In this document: positions 1-6,869 of the stretch, one piece after another
How positions within the stretch are numbered: position 1 is the stretch's first letter
How the letters are laid out: every line of letters begins with the position of its first letter
Source: OFTM10 sp964196195
Lineage (GTDB): Bacteria; Actinomycetota; Acidimicrobiia; Acidimicrobiales; Aldehydirespiratoraceae
Length of the DNA stretch: 18,874 nt
Reading direction: 5' to 3'
NCBI GenBank assembly: GCA_964196195.1
Contig: CAXMSE010000108.1
Coordinates: 1 to 18,874, forward strand
The notes under the pieces: generated by a model
Seen by the model: only the letters and a program-made list of their open reading frames with translations
Told to the model about the DNA's origin: nothing
Database searches by the model: none
Made by a program: the position numbers and the translations under genes

Positions 1-14
1 GTGCGGGAGTTGAG

Positions 15-92
15 TGGTCGGGCTGAGAGGATTTGAACCTCCGACCTTCGGTCCCCCAGACCGACGCGCTAACCAAGCTGCGCCACAGCCCG
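15..92 (-). tRNA. tRNA-Pro (anticodon GGG)
   Basis: Read on the minus strand, this folds as a complete cloverleaf. The 7-bp acceptor stem CGGGCTG pairs with CAGCCCG (19-25 and 86-92). The D-arm contains AGCTTGGTTA. The anticodon stem TCGGT/ACCGA encloses the loop CTGGGGG, so the anticodon is GGG. The T-arm is GGAGG-TTCAAAT-CCTCT. The C1-G72 pair and discriminator A73 are typical of proline tRNAs. The 3' CCA is encoded in the DNA (TGG at 15-17 on the plus strand). It reads codons CCC and CCU. It stands alone, downstream of and in the same direction as the zinc-ribbon gene. Confidence 0.96.
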
Positions 93-102
93 TGAGCAAG
101 GG

Positions 103-108
103 ATCGTA
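103..108 (-). promoter_or_regulatory. possible -10 box for tRNA-Pro
   Basis: TACGAT on the minus strand lies 10 nt upstream of the mature tRNA 5' end, which suits a short 5' leader removed by RNase P. The hexamer 17 nt further upstream (GTGGGA) is a poor -35 match. The call rests on the -10 alone and is tentative. Confidence 0.3.
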
Positions 109-136
109 CCGCTGCACTCCCCCGCTCCCACCCGGA

Positions 137-181
137 TTTCTGAGCGCTTACGCGCGCATAACGCGCGCACGCGCTCAGAAA
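137..181 (-). terminator. strong GC-rich hairpin, probable terminator of the der-side gene run
   Basis: There is a perfect 11-bp inverted repeat, TTTCTGAGCGC (137-147) with its complement at 171-181. Inside it is a second 6-bp GCGCGC stem (155-160 and 166-171 region) closing a short AT-rich loop. It overlaps the stop codon of the zinc-ribbon gene (175-177) and lies before tRNA-Pro, so it probably ends the upstream minus-strand transcript. Neither side carries a clear U-run, so it would be a tract-less terminator of the kind common in actinobacteria, or an RNA-stabilising or processing hairpin. Confidence 0.5.
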
Positions 182-384
182 AGCAGGAGGATTCCTTGGG
201 CGAGTCGCCAGAGCAGATAGACGCCCGCTACCCCTACCCCAACCCAGAAATGCCAGGGTGTCTTCGGGGGTGCGTGATCCACTCCCGGCGTTCCTTCGAG
301 CACCGAACCACAATCAGGGCACGAGCCGTCGGCGCCGACCGATGGCGGCGTCCAGTTCTTCTCGCATGACTCGCACCACGGCAT
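175..384 (-). CDS. small zinc-ribbon membrane protein (69 aa)
   Basis: I do not recognise a named family. The 69-residue product opens with MPWCESCEKNW, has a second CPDC pair near residues 22-25, and then one hydrophobic segment near residues 44-68 (WHFWVGVGVAGVYLLWRL). The two CxxC pairs form a probable zinc ribbon, followed by a C-terminal membrane anchor. I start at ATG 382-384. Upstream residues in the open frame are Arg/His-rich and overlap the end of the preceding gene, so they look non-coding. The gene follows the SpoIIE phosphatase by 29 nt and is probably co-transcribed. The stop codon lies in a strong hairpin. It may tether a partner to the membrane or sense metal or redox state, but nothing in the sequence fixes a function. 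Confidence 0.75.
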   Translation of the reverse strand: MPWCESCEKNWTPPSVGADGSCPDCGSVLEGTPGVDHAPPKTPWHFWVGVGVAGVYLLWRLAQGILLLF

Positions 385-413
385 GAGCGTGCAGGTTAGG
401 CCCGGAGACAGGC

Positions 414-1493
414 TCAGTCGCGCCGGATCGCCATGATGGCGGTGTCGTCGTCGATGACACCTCCGGCATGATCCTTGGCCGCATCGATGAGTGCCTTGCA
501 CAAAACGTCGGGAGGAGCGTTGAGCTCGCGTTCTGCGGTCTTCACGATGCGGTCCTCGCCGAACTGGGATCCCCCGCCGCGGGCCTCGGAGAGGCCGTCG
601 GTGTACATCACCACCAGGTCGCCACTCTCCATCGGGATCTCGCGGGAGAAATAGTGAGCCTTGGGGTCGAGCATGAGCAGGGGACCGGTGGACCTCAAGG
701 GCACAACACCATCCTCCTGGAACAGGAAGAAAGGCGGATGCCCGGCAGATGCGTAGCGGAGGGTGCCCGCTTCGGTGTCGAACACGATCACCGCTGCGGA
801 TATGAACTCCTCGTCGCGATCGCCGGCCGCGAGCTGAGCATTGAGCTCCTCGAACGCCTGGGCGGGATCGCGGAACTGGCGCAGGAAAACACGCAGGAGG
901 TACTTGGCCTGAAATGCCGTGATCGATGACTCGATGCCATGGCCCGCGACATCACCGATGACAGCGGCGACCCGTGTGGGCCCGACTCGGTGAACATCGA
1001 AGAAGTCGCCCGCCATGAGACCCGAACCGGCCTGATACACGCGGCCGATCTCGAAACCGCTGAAGTCGGGGACCTGCTCGGGCGCGAGCCGAGCGGCCCA
1101 GGCCTTGGGTGCAAGTTGTTCCTGTTCGAGCGCTTCGCCGGCGCGACGCTCGAGGTCGTAGCGGTTGCGGGCCATTCGAGCCTCCCGCACCGATAAACGT
1201 GCCCACCAGAGCGACGCCGCGGCGGGTATGACCATCACGCCGAAGACGGCCATAATCTCGGGATCGTCGACGTACGCGGCAGCAGCCGCAGCGGGCGCCA
1301 ACAGGGCGTAGACGATGACCGCGTGAGCTTCCTTGCGGTATGACGCGAAAGCGAGGGAATGGGCCTCGACGTCGACGCTGAGATCAGATCCGATCAGGCG
1401 CACGACTCTGAAGCGCAGGCGGGCCGACCGGACAGAGACGATCGCGGCCAAGAAGCAGATAGCTGCCACAGAGGTCAGGATTATTGTTGTCAC
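414..1493 (-). CDS. membrane-anchored SpoIIE/RsbU-type PP2C serine phosphatase
   Basis: The 359-residue protein has one hydrophobic segment at residues 3-20 and two more around 57-75 and 80-98. These precede a charged, helical linker (100-140) and a PP2C_SIG/SpoIIE domain (about 145-358). The metal-binding motifs are intact: GDFFD (162-166), GDVAGHG (180-186), SAGHPP (249-254), YTDGLSEAR (297-305) and DDDTAIM (348-354). In this family such enzymes dephosphorylate anti-anti-sigma (STAS) proteins in partner-switching control of sigma factors. No STAS or anti-sigma kinase gene is in the window, so the substrate is unknown. The start is GTG (1491-1493), supported by a Shine-Dalgarno GAGGAG at 1499-1504 with 5 nt spacing. 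It lies 66 nt after der, an unusual partner for der. Confidence 0.9.
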   Translation of the reverse strand: MTTIILTSVAAICFLAAIVSVRSARLRFRVVRLIGSDLSVDVEAHSLAFASYRKEAHAVIVYALLAPAAAAAAYVDDPEIMAVFGVMVIPAAASLWWARLSVREARMARNRYDLERRAGEALEQEQLAPKAWAARLAPEQVPDFSGFEIGRVYQAGSGLMAGDFFDVHRVGPTRVAAVIGDVAGHGIESSITAFQAKYLLRVFLRQFRDPAQAFEELNAQLAAGDRDEEFISAAVIVFDTEAGTLRYASAGHPPFFLFQEDGVVPLRSTGPLLMLDPKAHYFSREIPMESGDLVVMYTDGLSEARGGGSQFGEDRIVKTAERELNAPPDVLCKALIDAAKDHAGGVIDDDTAIMAIRRD

Positions 1494-1559
1494 CGGTTCT
1501 CCTCGGAGAGGTCGGTTGTCGAATGGTACCCGTACGTGATGACGAGGGTGAGGTCAGCG

Positions 1560-2870
1560 TCAGTCGCCGCGGCGGCGTACCCGCAGTTTGATCGGTGTGG
1601 ATCCAAGATCGAAAGCCTCTCTCAACGATCGCTCGAGATACCTCAGATAGGTCTTCGGCATATCGCGGTTGCTGAACAAGGTAAACGTCGGCGGATCGGT
1701 CGCGCCCTGGGTTGCGTAGAGCACTCGGGCACCGTGAGGAGCGGGCTGGGCGAGCTGGGCGGCACGGATCGCCTTGTTGACAGCTCGAGTGGGGATGCGG
1801 GTTCGATAGTCGCCCACCGCCTCCTGAAGCGATGGCCACAGGCGCGACACGCCCTTGCCGCTGAGCGCCGAGATCCGCAGCACAGCGGGATCGCCGAGGA
1901 AGGAAAGCTTGCGCTCGACCGCGATCGCTATCTTCTTTCGTGCCTCGGTGTCAAGCAGCTCCCACTTGTTGAGGAGGATCACGATCGGGCAGCCGGCCGC
2001 ATCGACCCGTTCGGCCAAGCGCTGGTCCTGGTGGGTGATCCCCACCGTCGAGTCGATCACCAGCAGGGCCACATCGGAGCCGTCGACCGCCTTCAGCGCC
2101 CTGACCAATGAGTAGTACTCGGTGTCCTCATCGATCCGGGCCTTGCGCCGCATCCCTGCGGTGTCGACGAACCTGATGGGGCCATGCTCGGTCTCTACGA
2201 GAGTGTCGATCGCGTCGCGGGTGGTACCGGGCTGGTCGTGGACCACAGCCCTCTCCTCGCCGATCAGGCGATTGAAGAGTGTGGACTTTCCGACATTTGG
2301 ACGTCCCACCAGAGCGACCGAGAAGAGATTCGTGTCGTCGGAGGCCGGTGCCTCCGGCTCATCGTCTGATCCCTCGGGAAGAAGGCTGATCAGGGCGTCG
2401 AGGAGATCGCCGGTGCCCTTGCCGTGGAGCGCGCTCACCGGGTAGGGGTCGCCCAGGCCCAGGCCCATGAACTCCCATATGCCGACCTCGTGACTCTTGT
2501 CGTCGACCTTGTTGGCCACCACCAGCACCGGCGTCTCGGTGCGGCGGAGAACGAGAGCGACGCGTTCATCCTCAGGGGTGACGCCAACGGTGGTGTCGAC
2601 AACCAGCAAGACGACATGAGCGTCGGCCATCGCCTGCTCGGACTGGGCACTCACCTTGTCGGCGAGCGAATCACCTCCGGCCATCCAACCGCCGGTGTCG
2701 ACCAGGGTGAAGTTGTGGCCGAGCCACTCCGCATCGACGGTCTTTCGGTCGCGGGTGACCCCGGGCCGTTCTTCCACGATCGCCTCGCGGCGACCGAGAA
2801 TGCGGTTGACCAGGGTGGACTTGCCCACATTGGGCCGCCCAACGATTGCTACCACGGGTAGACCACTCAT
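1560..2870 (-). CDS. der: ribosome-assembly GTPase Der (EngA)
   Basis: This 436-residue protein has two tandem Era-like GTPase domains followed by a KH-like C-terminal domain, the hallmark of Der, which matures the 50S subunit. Domain 1 shows GRPNVGKS (11-18), DTGG (58-61) and NKVD (120-123). Domain 2 shows GRPNVGKS (189-196), DTAG (236-239) and NKWE (301-304). An acidic linker of about 20 residues (167-181) joins them. The C-terminus ends in a basic RRRGD tail. Length is normal for the family. The ATG at 2868-2870 overlaps the DUF512 stop as ATGA, implying translational coupling. The open frame runs further upstream, but that part is the antisense-like shadow of the DUF512 gene. Confidence 0.97.
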   Translation of the reverse strand: MSGLPVVAIVGRPNVGKSTLVNRILGRREAIVEERPGVTRDRKTVDAEWLGHNFTLVDTGGWMAGGDSLADKVSAQSEQAMADAHVVLLVVDTTVGVTPEDERVALVLRRTETPVLVVANKVDDKSHEVGIWEFMGLGLGDPYPVSALHGKGTGDLLDALISLLPEGSDDEPEAPASDDTNLFSVALVGRPNVGKSTLFNRLIGEERAVVHDQPGTTRDAIDTLVETEHGPIRFVDTAGMRRKARIDEDTEYYSLVRALKAVDGSDVALLVIDSTVGITHQDQRLAERVDAAGCPIVILLNKWELLDTEARKKIAIAVERKLSFLGDPAVLRISALSGKGVSRLWPSLQEAVGDYRTRIPTRAVNKAIRAAQLAQPAPHGARVLYATQGATDPPTFTLFSNRDMPKTYLRYLERSLREAFDLGSTPIKLRVRRRGD

Positions 2871-4264
2871 CGTGCCAATGCCTCTCGAAGAGCACCACCG
2901 TCGGTAGAGATCACCTCGACTGGACGGGGAAGGTCGCCGACGGCGGTGCCATCGAGGAACACTCCTCGGCTCAGGCATACATCCGGCAGCAGGTAGCGAT
3001 GACCTTCGGGCTGGGTGCTCAACACCCGTGCGATGTCTTCTCCGACCATGAGTCCGGTCACACCGATGTTGCCGCCGAAATATTCGTTGGGAACTGTGAT
3101 CACCCGGGCATCGGATCGACCGGTGGATGCCACCAGCGGCTCGACGATCGGAGCGCCGAGGGAGCCGCTGAGCACAGCAACCGGGGCATCGCGCCGCGGG
3201 CCGACCATCACCGAAACCGGAGCGGCCGTGCCCGGGGCCACCACCTCGGCAGGGGATCCGGTGCGAGGAGCGCGGTAGCCGTCGGCCGGCGCACCGTCGA
3301 CCCATGCGAAGAACCCGGCTCTTGGGCCCGTGGGTTCGGAAGACGAACGATCGGCGAATTCAAGTTCGAGGGTGCGGGCCATTCCAATGCCGTCCTCATG
3401 CATCGGGAACCCCTCATAGGTGATCGATTCGGGGAATGGCCGCTCGGCCATCAGGTAGTACTCGTCGGCTGCGAACACGAGTCGACGGCCGATCGCGGCC
3501 ATGAATGTCTCCTGCCATTCAGCGACGATCTCGACCACCCGTTGGGCTTCGCCGACACTGTGGACCCGCATGCGTGGCTCGGTCGAGAACTTGGAGATGC
3601 CGAGAGGGACCACACAGATGCTCGCCAACTCAGGGAAACGTTCGAGCACGCCGGCGAGGGTGTCGTCGAGTACGTCGCCGTCGTTGACTCCCGGGCATAC
3701 GACGACCTGGCCGTGTACCTCGATGTCGTGGTCGAGCAGGGCCCGGAGCCAGCGCAATGACACGGCCCCGCGACGATTCTTCAAGATGTCGGCTCGAGTT
3801 TCGGGATCGGTTGCGTGAATCGACACGTGGAGCGGCGACAGCCGTTCGGTGATGACCCGTTCAAGGTCGAGTTCGGTGAAGCGCGTGAGGGTGGTGAAGT
3901 TTCCGTAGAGGAACGACAGGCGGTAGTCGTCATCCTTGAGATAGAGCGAGCGTCGCATTCCCTTTGGGAGCTGGTGGATGAAGCAGAACTCGCAGTGGTT
4001 GTCGCACGTCTGCACCTTGTCGAACACTGCGGCGTGAACCTCGGCCCCGAGAGGCTCGCCCTCGCGCTTGGTGACGACCAGGTCGAACCGGTGGTCGTCT
4101 CTGGAGACGACGAGATCGATCTCGGGCTCGTCGGTGAGGAGCTTCCACCGGATCACATCGCGGGGAACCTCGCCCGCGATGGTGAAGATCTCGTCGCCGG
4201 CCCGGAGGCCGGCCCGTTCGGCGGGAGACTCAGGCTCGACCGCCACGACACGAGGAATGGACAC
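2867..4264 (-). CDS. DUF512 protein: PDZ domain plus radical-SAM-like CX3CX2C domain
   Basis: The 465-residue protein begins with a PDZ-like domain (about 3-65, containing SPAERAGLRAGDEI). A radical-SAM-like core follows with the exact CX3CX2C motif at C87, C91 and C94, inside TCDNHCEFCFIHQLPKGMR. The C-terminal DUF512 domain contains NEYFGGNIGVTGLMVGED. These are the defining features of a widespread protein family of unknown reaction that often sits next to der, as here with a 4-nt overlap. The cysteines suggest an iron-sulfur cluster that could bind S-adenosylmethionine. Functional assignment beyond that is inference; a role linked to ribosome or tRNA maturation is suggested only by the neighbour. 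Start is GTG at 4262-4264, the first start after an in-frame TAG. There is no usable ribosome-binding site, and a -10-like box ends 6 nt upstream, so the mRNA may be leaderless. Confidence 0.92.
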   Translation of the reverse strand: MSIPRVVAVEPESPAERAGLRAGDEIFTIAGEVPRDVIRWKLLTDEPEIDLVVSRDDHRFDLVVTKREGEPLGAEVHAAVFDKVQTCDNHCEFCFIHQLPKGMRRSLYLKDDDYRLSFLYGNFTTLTRFTELDLERVITERLSPLHVSIHATDPETRADILKNRRGAVSLRWLRALLDHDIEVHGQVVVCPGVNDGDVLDDTLAGVLERFPELASICVVPLGISKFSTEPRMRVHSVGEAQRVVEIVAEWQETFMAAIGRRLVFAADEYYLMAERPFPESITYEGFPMHEDGIGMARTLELEFADRSSSEPTGPRAGFFAWVDGAPADGYRAPRTGSPAEVVAPGTAAPVSVMVGPRRDAPVAVLSGSLGAPIVEPLVASTGRSDARVITVPNEYFGGNIGVTGLMVGEDIARVLSTQPEGHRYLLPDVCLSRGVFLDGTAVGDLPRPVEVISTDGGALREALAR

Positions 4265-4270
4265 CTCAAG

Positions 4271-4284
4271 AGGCTATCGGCGCC
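4271..4284 (-). promoter_or_regulatory. -10 element of probable leaderless promoter for the DUF512-der operon
   Basis: On the minus strand GGCGCCGATAGCCT ends 6 nt before the GTG start. TAGCCT fits TAnnnT and would place transcription start at the first codon. The 11-nt string GGCGCCGATAG recurs at the same distance before hrcA. I see no good -35. Confidence 0.45.
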
Positions 4285-4330
4285 CACTCCGCGGCGGCTC
4301 TTTCATCAAATTGGTTGCGGTTCGAGAGTT

Positions 4331-4361
4331 TTCATGTTATTTCATACCTTGTGCATATGCT
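4331..4361 (+). promoter_or_regulatory. AT-rich promoter region for the pseudokinase-LysM operon
   Basis: The 115-nt divergent gap between the DUF512 gene and the pseudokinase gene contains the most AT-rich patch in the area. A TATGCT at 4356-4361 is a fair -10, placing the transcript start near 4368, about 12 nt before the ATG. The TTCATG at 4331-4336 is a weak -35 with a long 19-nt spacer. This is tentative. Confidence 0.35.
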
Positions 4362-4379
4362 TCAAGACGTTCGAGAGCC

Positions 4380-5480
4380 ATGACCGGAGTGACCGTCTCC
4401 AACCTGGATGGTCGGATCCTCGCGGTGAAACAGTCCGCCGACCACCCCGATGCCGAGGCTCGACTCCGCACAGAGGCGGAGCTTCTCACTCGCCTCGACC
4501 ATCCCGGGGTGGTGCAGTTGGTGGAGCTCGACGAGGGCCCGCCCGTACGCCTTCTCACCGCCTTCGTGGGCCCCGATTCATGGGCACGACAGGCTCCGGC
4601 AGAACCGGCGGCGATGATCGTGGGCCTGGCCAAGGTGGCATCGATAGTCGCCGACCTGCACGATCTGGGCCTGGCCCACGGTGCCATCCGCGCCGAGCAC
4701 GTGCTGGTCGGTGGCGACGGTCGGCCCGTCCTCTGCGGACTCGCCGATGCGAGCACCGATTCAGAAGATGCCCTGAACGACGACTGTGTCGCCCTCGGTG
4801 AGCTGATCAGGAGTCTCGAGGCCGAGAACCCCGATGCTGGCCTCGGTGAGCTCGAGGCCGTGGCTCGCCGCCTCGAGACCGGTGGAGGCGCGCGCGCCGC
4901 CACCCACCAGCTCGATGCCCTCAGTGGCCCGGGCTCCGTTCCGGCCGGCCCGACCTCCCGTCGTAGCCACAGGAATCTCGCCCTCGTCGCACTCGCAGTC
5001 TTGGCGGTAACCGCGGCCGTCGCCCTCCGCATGGCCAACTCCGACCAGCCGGCGGCGGGCGCAGGTGCCGTGCCGGAGGCGCCAGTCATCGACGGCGCGG
5101 TCCCCTTGCTTTCGGTGCCGCCGGGTCCAGCCCCTGAAACGATCCCGCCACTCCCTGATCCGTCGGCGCCATCAGTAGGCCTCGACGCACCCGTGCTGGT
5201 GCATCAGGGCAGGCGGTATGGCGTTGGCGCACCGGGCGACCTGACAGTCATCGGGGATTGGACCTGTGCTGGTCTCTCAACGCCGGCCCTCCTGCGACCC
5301 AGCACCGGGGAGGTGGCTGTCTTCGCCTCATGGCCCATCCCGGAAACGGCTGTGGATGCCACCTTCCTCGTAATAGTCGCCGGCGCAGAAAGTCTCGAGG
5401 TGGACTCCCGCACCGACTGCGACCTCCTCCGAGCACGCACCCCTACCGGGTCTCAAATCATCACACCGGAATTCCCATGA
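4380..5480 (+). CDS. membrane protein with a catalytically dead kinase domain and an extracytoplasmic beta-rich domain
   Basis: The 366-residue protein has a bacterial Ser/Thr-kinase-like domain at about 8-165. It keeps the beta3 lysine (AVK, K17), the helix C region (EAELLTRLDHPGVVQL) and a helix-F-like DCVALG (135-140). It lacks the glycine-rich loop. The catalytic loop reads HGAIRAEHVLV (100-110), so the catalytic Asp is Ala and the Asn is His. DFG is replaced by CGL (119-121). It is therefore a pseudokinase. One membrane helix follows (199-217), then a Pro-rich stalk (220-275) and a small outer domain. The outer domain contains GDWTCAGLSTPALLRPSTG, resembling a single unit of the GDWDGDGxDTPGxYRPSTG-type repeat, and two cysteines (295, 347) that could pair. 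I start at ATG 4380-4382; residues encoded upstream in that frame overlap the DUF512 gene. Its stop overlaps the LysM gene start as ATGA. Confidence 0.82.
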   Translation: MTGVTVSNLDGRILAVKQSADHPDAEARLRTEAELLTRLDHPGVVQLVELDEGPPVRLLTAFVGPDSWARQAPAEPAAMIVGLAKVASIVADLHDLGLAHGAIRAEHVLVGGDGRPVLCGLADASTDSEDALNDDCVALGELIRSLEAENPDAGLGELEAVARRLETGGGARAATHQLDALSGPGSVPAGPTSRRSHRNLALVALAVLAVTAAVALRMANSDQPAAGAGAVPEAPVIDGAVPLLSVPPGPAPETIPPLPDPSAPSVGLDAPVLVHQGRRYGVGAPGDLTVIGDWTCAGLSTPALLRPSTGEVAVFASWPIPETAVDATFLVIVAGAESLEVDSRTDCDLLRARTPTGSQIITPEFP

Positions 5481-6211
5481 CCCTGAAATTGCTTGTTCGA
5501 TCGATCACACTCCTCATCGCAGCGATGGCCGGCATGGCCGCGATCCTCTTCGTCCCCGGCTTCACTCATCCGTCAGGGGCACAACCGGGCACTCTCATCG
5601 ACTGGTGGGAGAGCGTCGGCACCCCCTCGGCCACCATCGCCCTGCTACGCAGCGTGATGCTCGCGGTGCTGGGCTATGTGGTGGTGGTAGCGCTCTTGGT
5701 AACGGCAGCATCCATCGCATCGCTCGGTGCCCGTCCTCTGTCGCTTCCCCGGCTCGCACCACCGACCCTTCGGCGCTACCTGGCCGGCGGAGGCATCATC
5801 GTTGCCGCATTGTCCCCATCCCCACTTCGGGCCCAGGAAGGGATCCCCATCTCTCTGGTCGACCTCGGTCCCGCCCACGCAGCCACCACCACCGACGTCG
5901 GGGCGGCGATCATCGCGGTTGATCTCGGGCCGGCGCTCGATTCGGATAACACTCTGCCCTCCGCTGCGTTCGCGACACAGGAAATCGAGATTTCACCCGT
6001 CGCGGAACCAATCAAAAGCGTCTGGGTGGTGAGCCGCGGAGACCACCTGTGGTCGATCGCAGCCGACACGGTTTTGGATCACAGGAGCAACGCGTCTGAC
6101 CAGGAGATCGCCAGCTACTGGCGACGACTCATCAGCACCAATCACGACGCGGTGGGGTCCGACCCCGACCTGATCAACCCCGGTCAGCAGATCATGCTGC
6201 CGCCGCTGTGA
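5477..6211 (+). CDS. LysM-domain membrane protein
   Basis: The 244-residue protein has hydrophobic segments at 5-27, 52-82 and 101-113, a low-complexity middle region with VDLGPA twice (128-133 and 149-154), and a C-terminal LysM domain at about 182-241. The LysM domain begins WVVSRGDHLWSIA and ends NPGQQIMLPPL. LysM domains bind peptidoglycan N-acetylglucosamine, so the C-terminus is probably in the cell wall space; no enzymatic domain is visible. The longer spacing inside the LysM (an inserted helix with EIASYWRRLISTNHD) is common in actinobacterial versions attached to membrane regulators. The start codon overlaps the stop of the pseudokinase gene by 4 nt (ATGA), so the two are translationally coupled and probably act together at the envelope. 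It converges on the BldD-like gene with a 1-nt gap. Confidence 0.85.
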   Translation: MTLKLLVRSITLLIAAMAGMAAILFVPGFTHPSGAQPGTLIDWWESVGTPSATIALLRSVMLAVLGYVVVVALLVTAASIASLGARPLSLPRLAPPTLRRYLAGGGIIVAALSPSPLRAQEGIPISLVDLGPAHAATTTDVGAAIIAVDLGPALDSDNTLPSAAFATQEIEISPVAEPIKSVWVVSRGDHLWSIAADTVLDHRSNASDQEIASYWRRLISTNHDAVGSDPDLINPGQQIMLPPL

Positions 6212-6212
6212 T

Positions 6213-6734
6213 TCAGGGCTGGAAGCTGAGGCCGAGCGAGTCGAGCCGCGGACCGGCGCCGTCGACACCGGTGCCGAGAATCGCAGCCAGGGCCTGGAGA
6301 TCATTCGAGCGGATGGTGAGCACCCGTCCGTTGAAGTCCTGGCGCTGGACCTGGATCATCGTGAGGTAGCGGTTGAGCATTCCCGCTTCGGGCCCCGAAA
6401 GAGCCTCGAGCCGGGTGAGGTCGATGGTGATCGGATCGCTCTCGCGCCGACCCGACGCATCGGTGAGATCGATTACCGACTCGCCGCTGGTGGTCAAGCC
6501 GAAACTCGGGCCCGCGTCGGTGGGGAGGAGCTGGTCGACAGGCACGTTGTAGAAGCGGGCGAGGCGCTGGAGACGCGGCACCGAGATGGCGCGCTCACCT
6601 CGCTCGTATGCCCCGAGTACGGAGGCCTTGAACTCCTGCGTCGAGGCAGCCTCGACCTCCTGCAGCGACAGACGTTTCTGTCGACGGATGGAACGCAGTC
6701 GTTCCCCCACGCGTTTGCTGTAATCCTGTGTCAT
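6213..6734 (-). CDS. bldD: BldD-family transcriptional regulator with c-di-GMP signature
   Basis: The 173-residue protein has an N-terminal XRE-type helix-turn-helix (about 8-70: KRVGERLRSIRRQKRLSLQ, then GAYERGERAISVPRLQRLARFYNVPVDQLLP), closely matching the layout of Streptomyces BldD. A variable linker (71-100) and a helical C-terminal domain follow. The latter carries RQD (131-133), eight residues, then RSND (142-145). That is exactly the RXD-X8-RXXD motif through which BldD binds tetrameric cyclic-di-GMP and dimerises on DNA. In Streptomyces BldD represses developmental genes and its own gene. I choose ATG 6732-6734 because it gives the family-like N-terminus. A GTG five codons upstream is possible; the longest open frame starts inside the putative operator and is rejected. 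No strong ribosome-binding site is visible. Monocistronic. Confidence 0.9.
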   Translation of the reverse strand: MTQDYSKRVGERLRSIRRQKRLSLQEVEAASTQEFKASVLGAYERGERAISVPRLQRLARFYNVPVDQLLPTDAGPSFGLTTSGESVIDLTDASGRRESDPITIDLTRLEALSGPEAGMLNRYLTMIQVQRQDFNGRVLTIRSNDLQALAAILGTGVDGAGPRLDSLGLSFQP

Positions 6735-6820
6735 GTTCAAATCCGACACTCGTCTACACCCTTTTTCCGGAAATCCGTGTGAAAGCCGCCCCACGTTCAG
6801 CGATGGTTTGGCTACGCACC

Positions 6821-6830
6821 GTGAGATCAC
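6821..6830. promoter_or_regulatory. candidate BldD operator (autoregulatory site)
   Basis: GTGAGATCAC is an inverted repeat with arms GTGA/TCAC and a 2-bp spacer. This matches the BldD box known from Streptomyces (AGTGA-n-TCAC-type palindrome). It lies 87 nt upstream of the bldD start codon and directly after the putative -10 box, covering the predicted transcription start near 6824. Binding there would block RNA polymerase. Confidence 0.5.
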
Positions 6831-6860
6831 ACTCTAGGCCAGATTACCTACAACCGGCAA
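6831..6860 (-). promoter_or_regulatory. bldD promoter (-35 TTGCCG, -10 TAGAGT)
   Basis: On the minus strand TTGCCG (6855-6860) and TAGAGT (6831-6836) are separated by 18 nt. Both are reasonable matches to the principal sigma factor consensus. The element sits in the 135-nt gap between rsmE and bldD, and implies a 5' leader of about 90 nt. Confidence 0.45.
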
Positions 6861-6869
6861 TGATGGCGA

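Noticed and set aside
2871..3305. N-terminal extension of the der frame
   Set aside because: It overlaps the DUF512 gene and has an Arg/Ser-rich composition; the family N-terminus is at 2870.
4357..4801. Plus-strand frame overlapping the start of the pseudokinase gene
   Set aside because: The frame beginning earlier at 3815 is Arg/His-rich and runs across DUF512 and kinase genes in the wrong frame; no motif supports it.
6735..6830. 32-residue N-terminal extension of the BldD frame
   Set aside because: It would start with GTG inside the putative operator, downstream of the -10, and is not similar to the BldD N-terminus.
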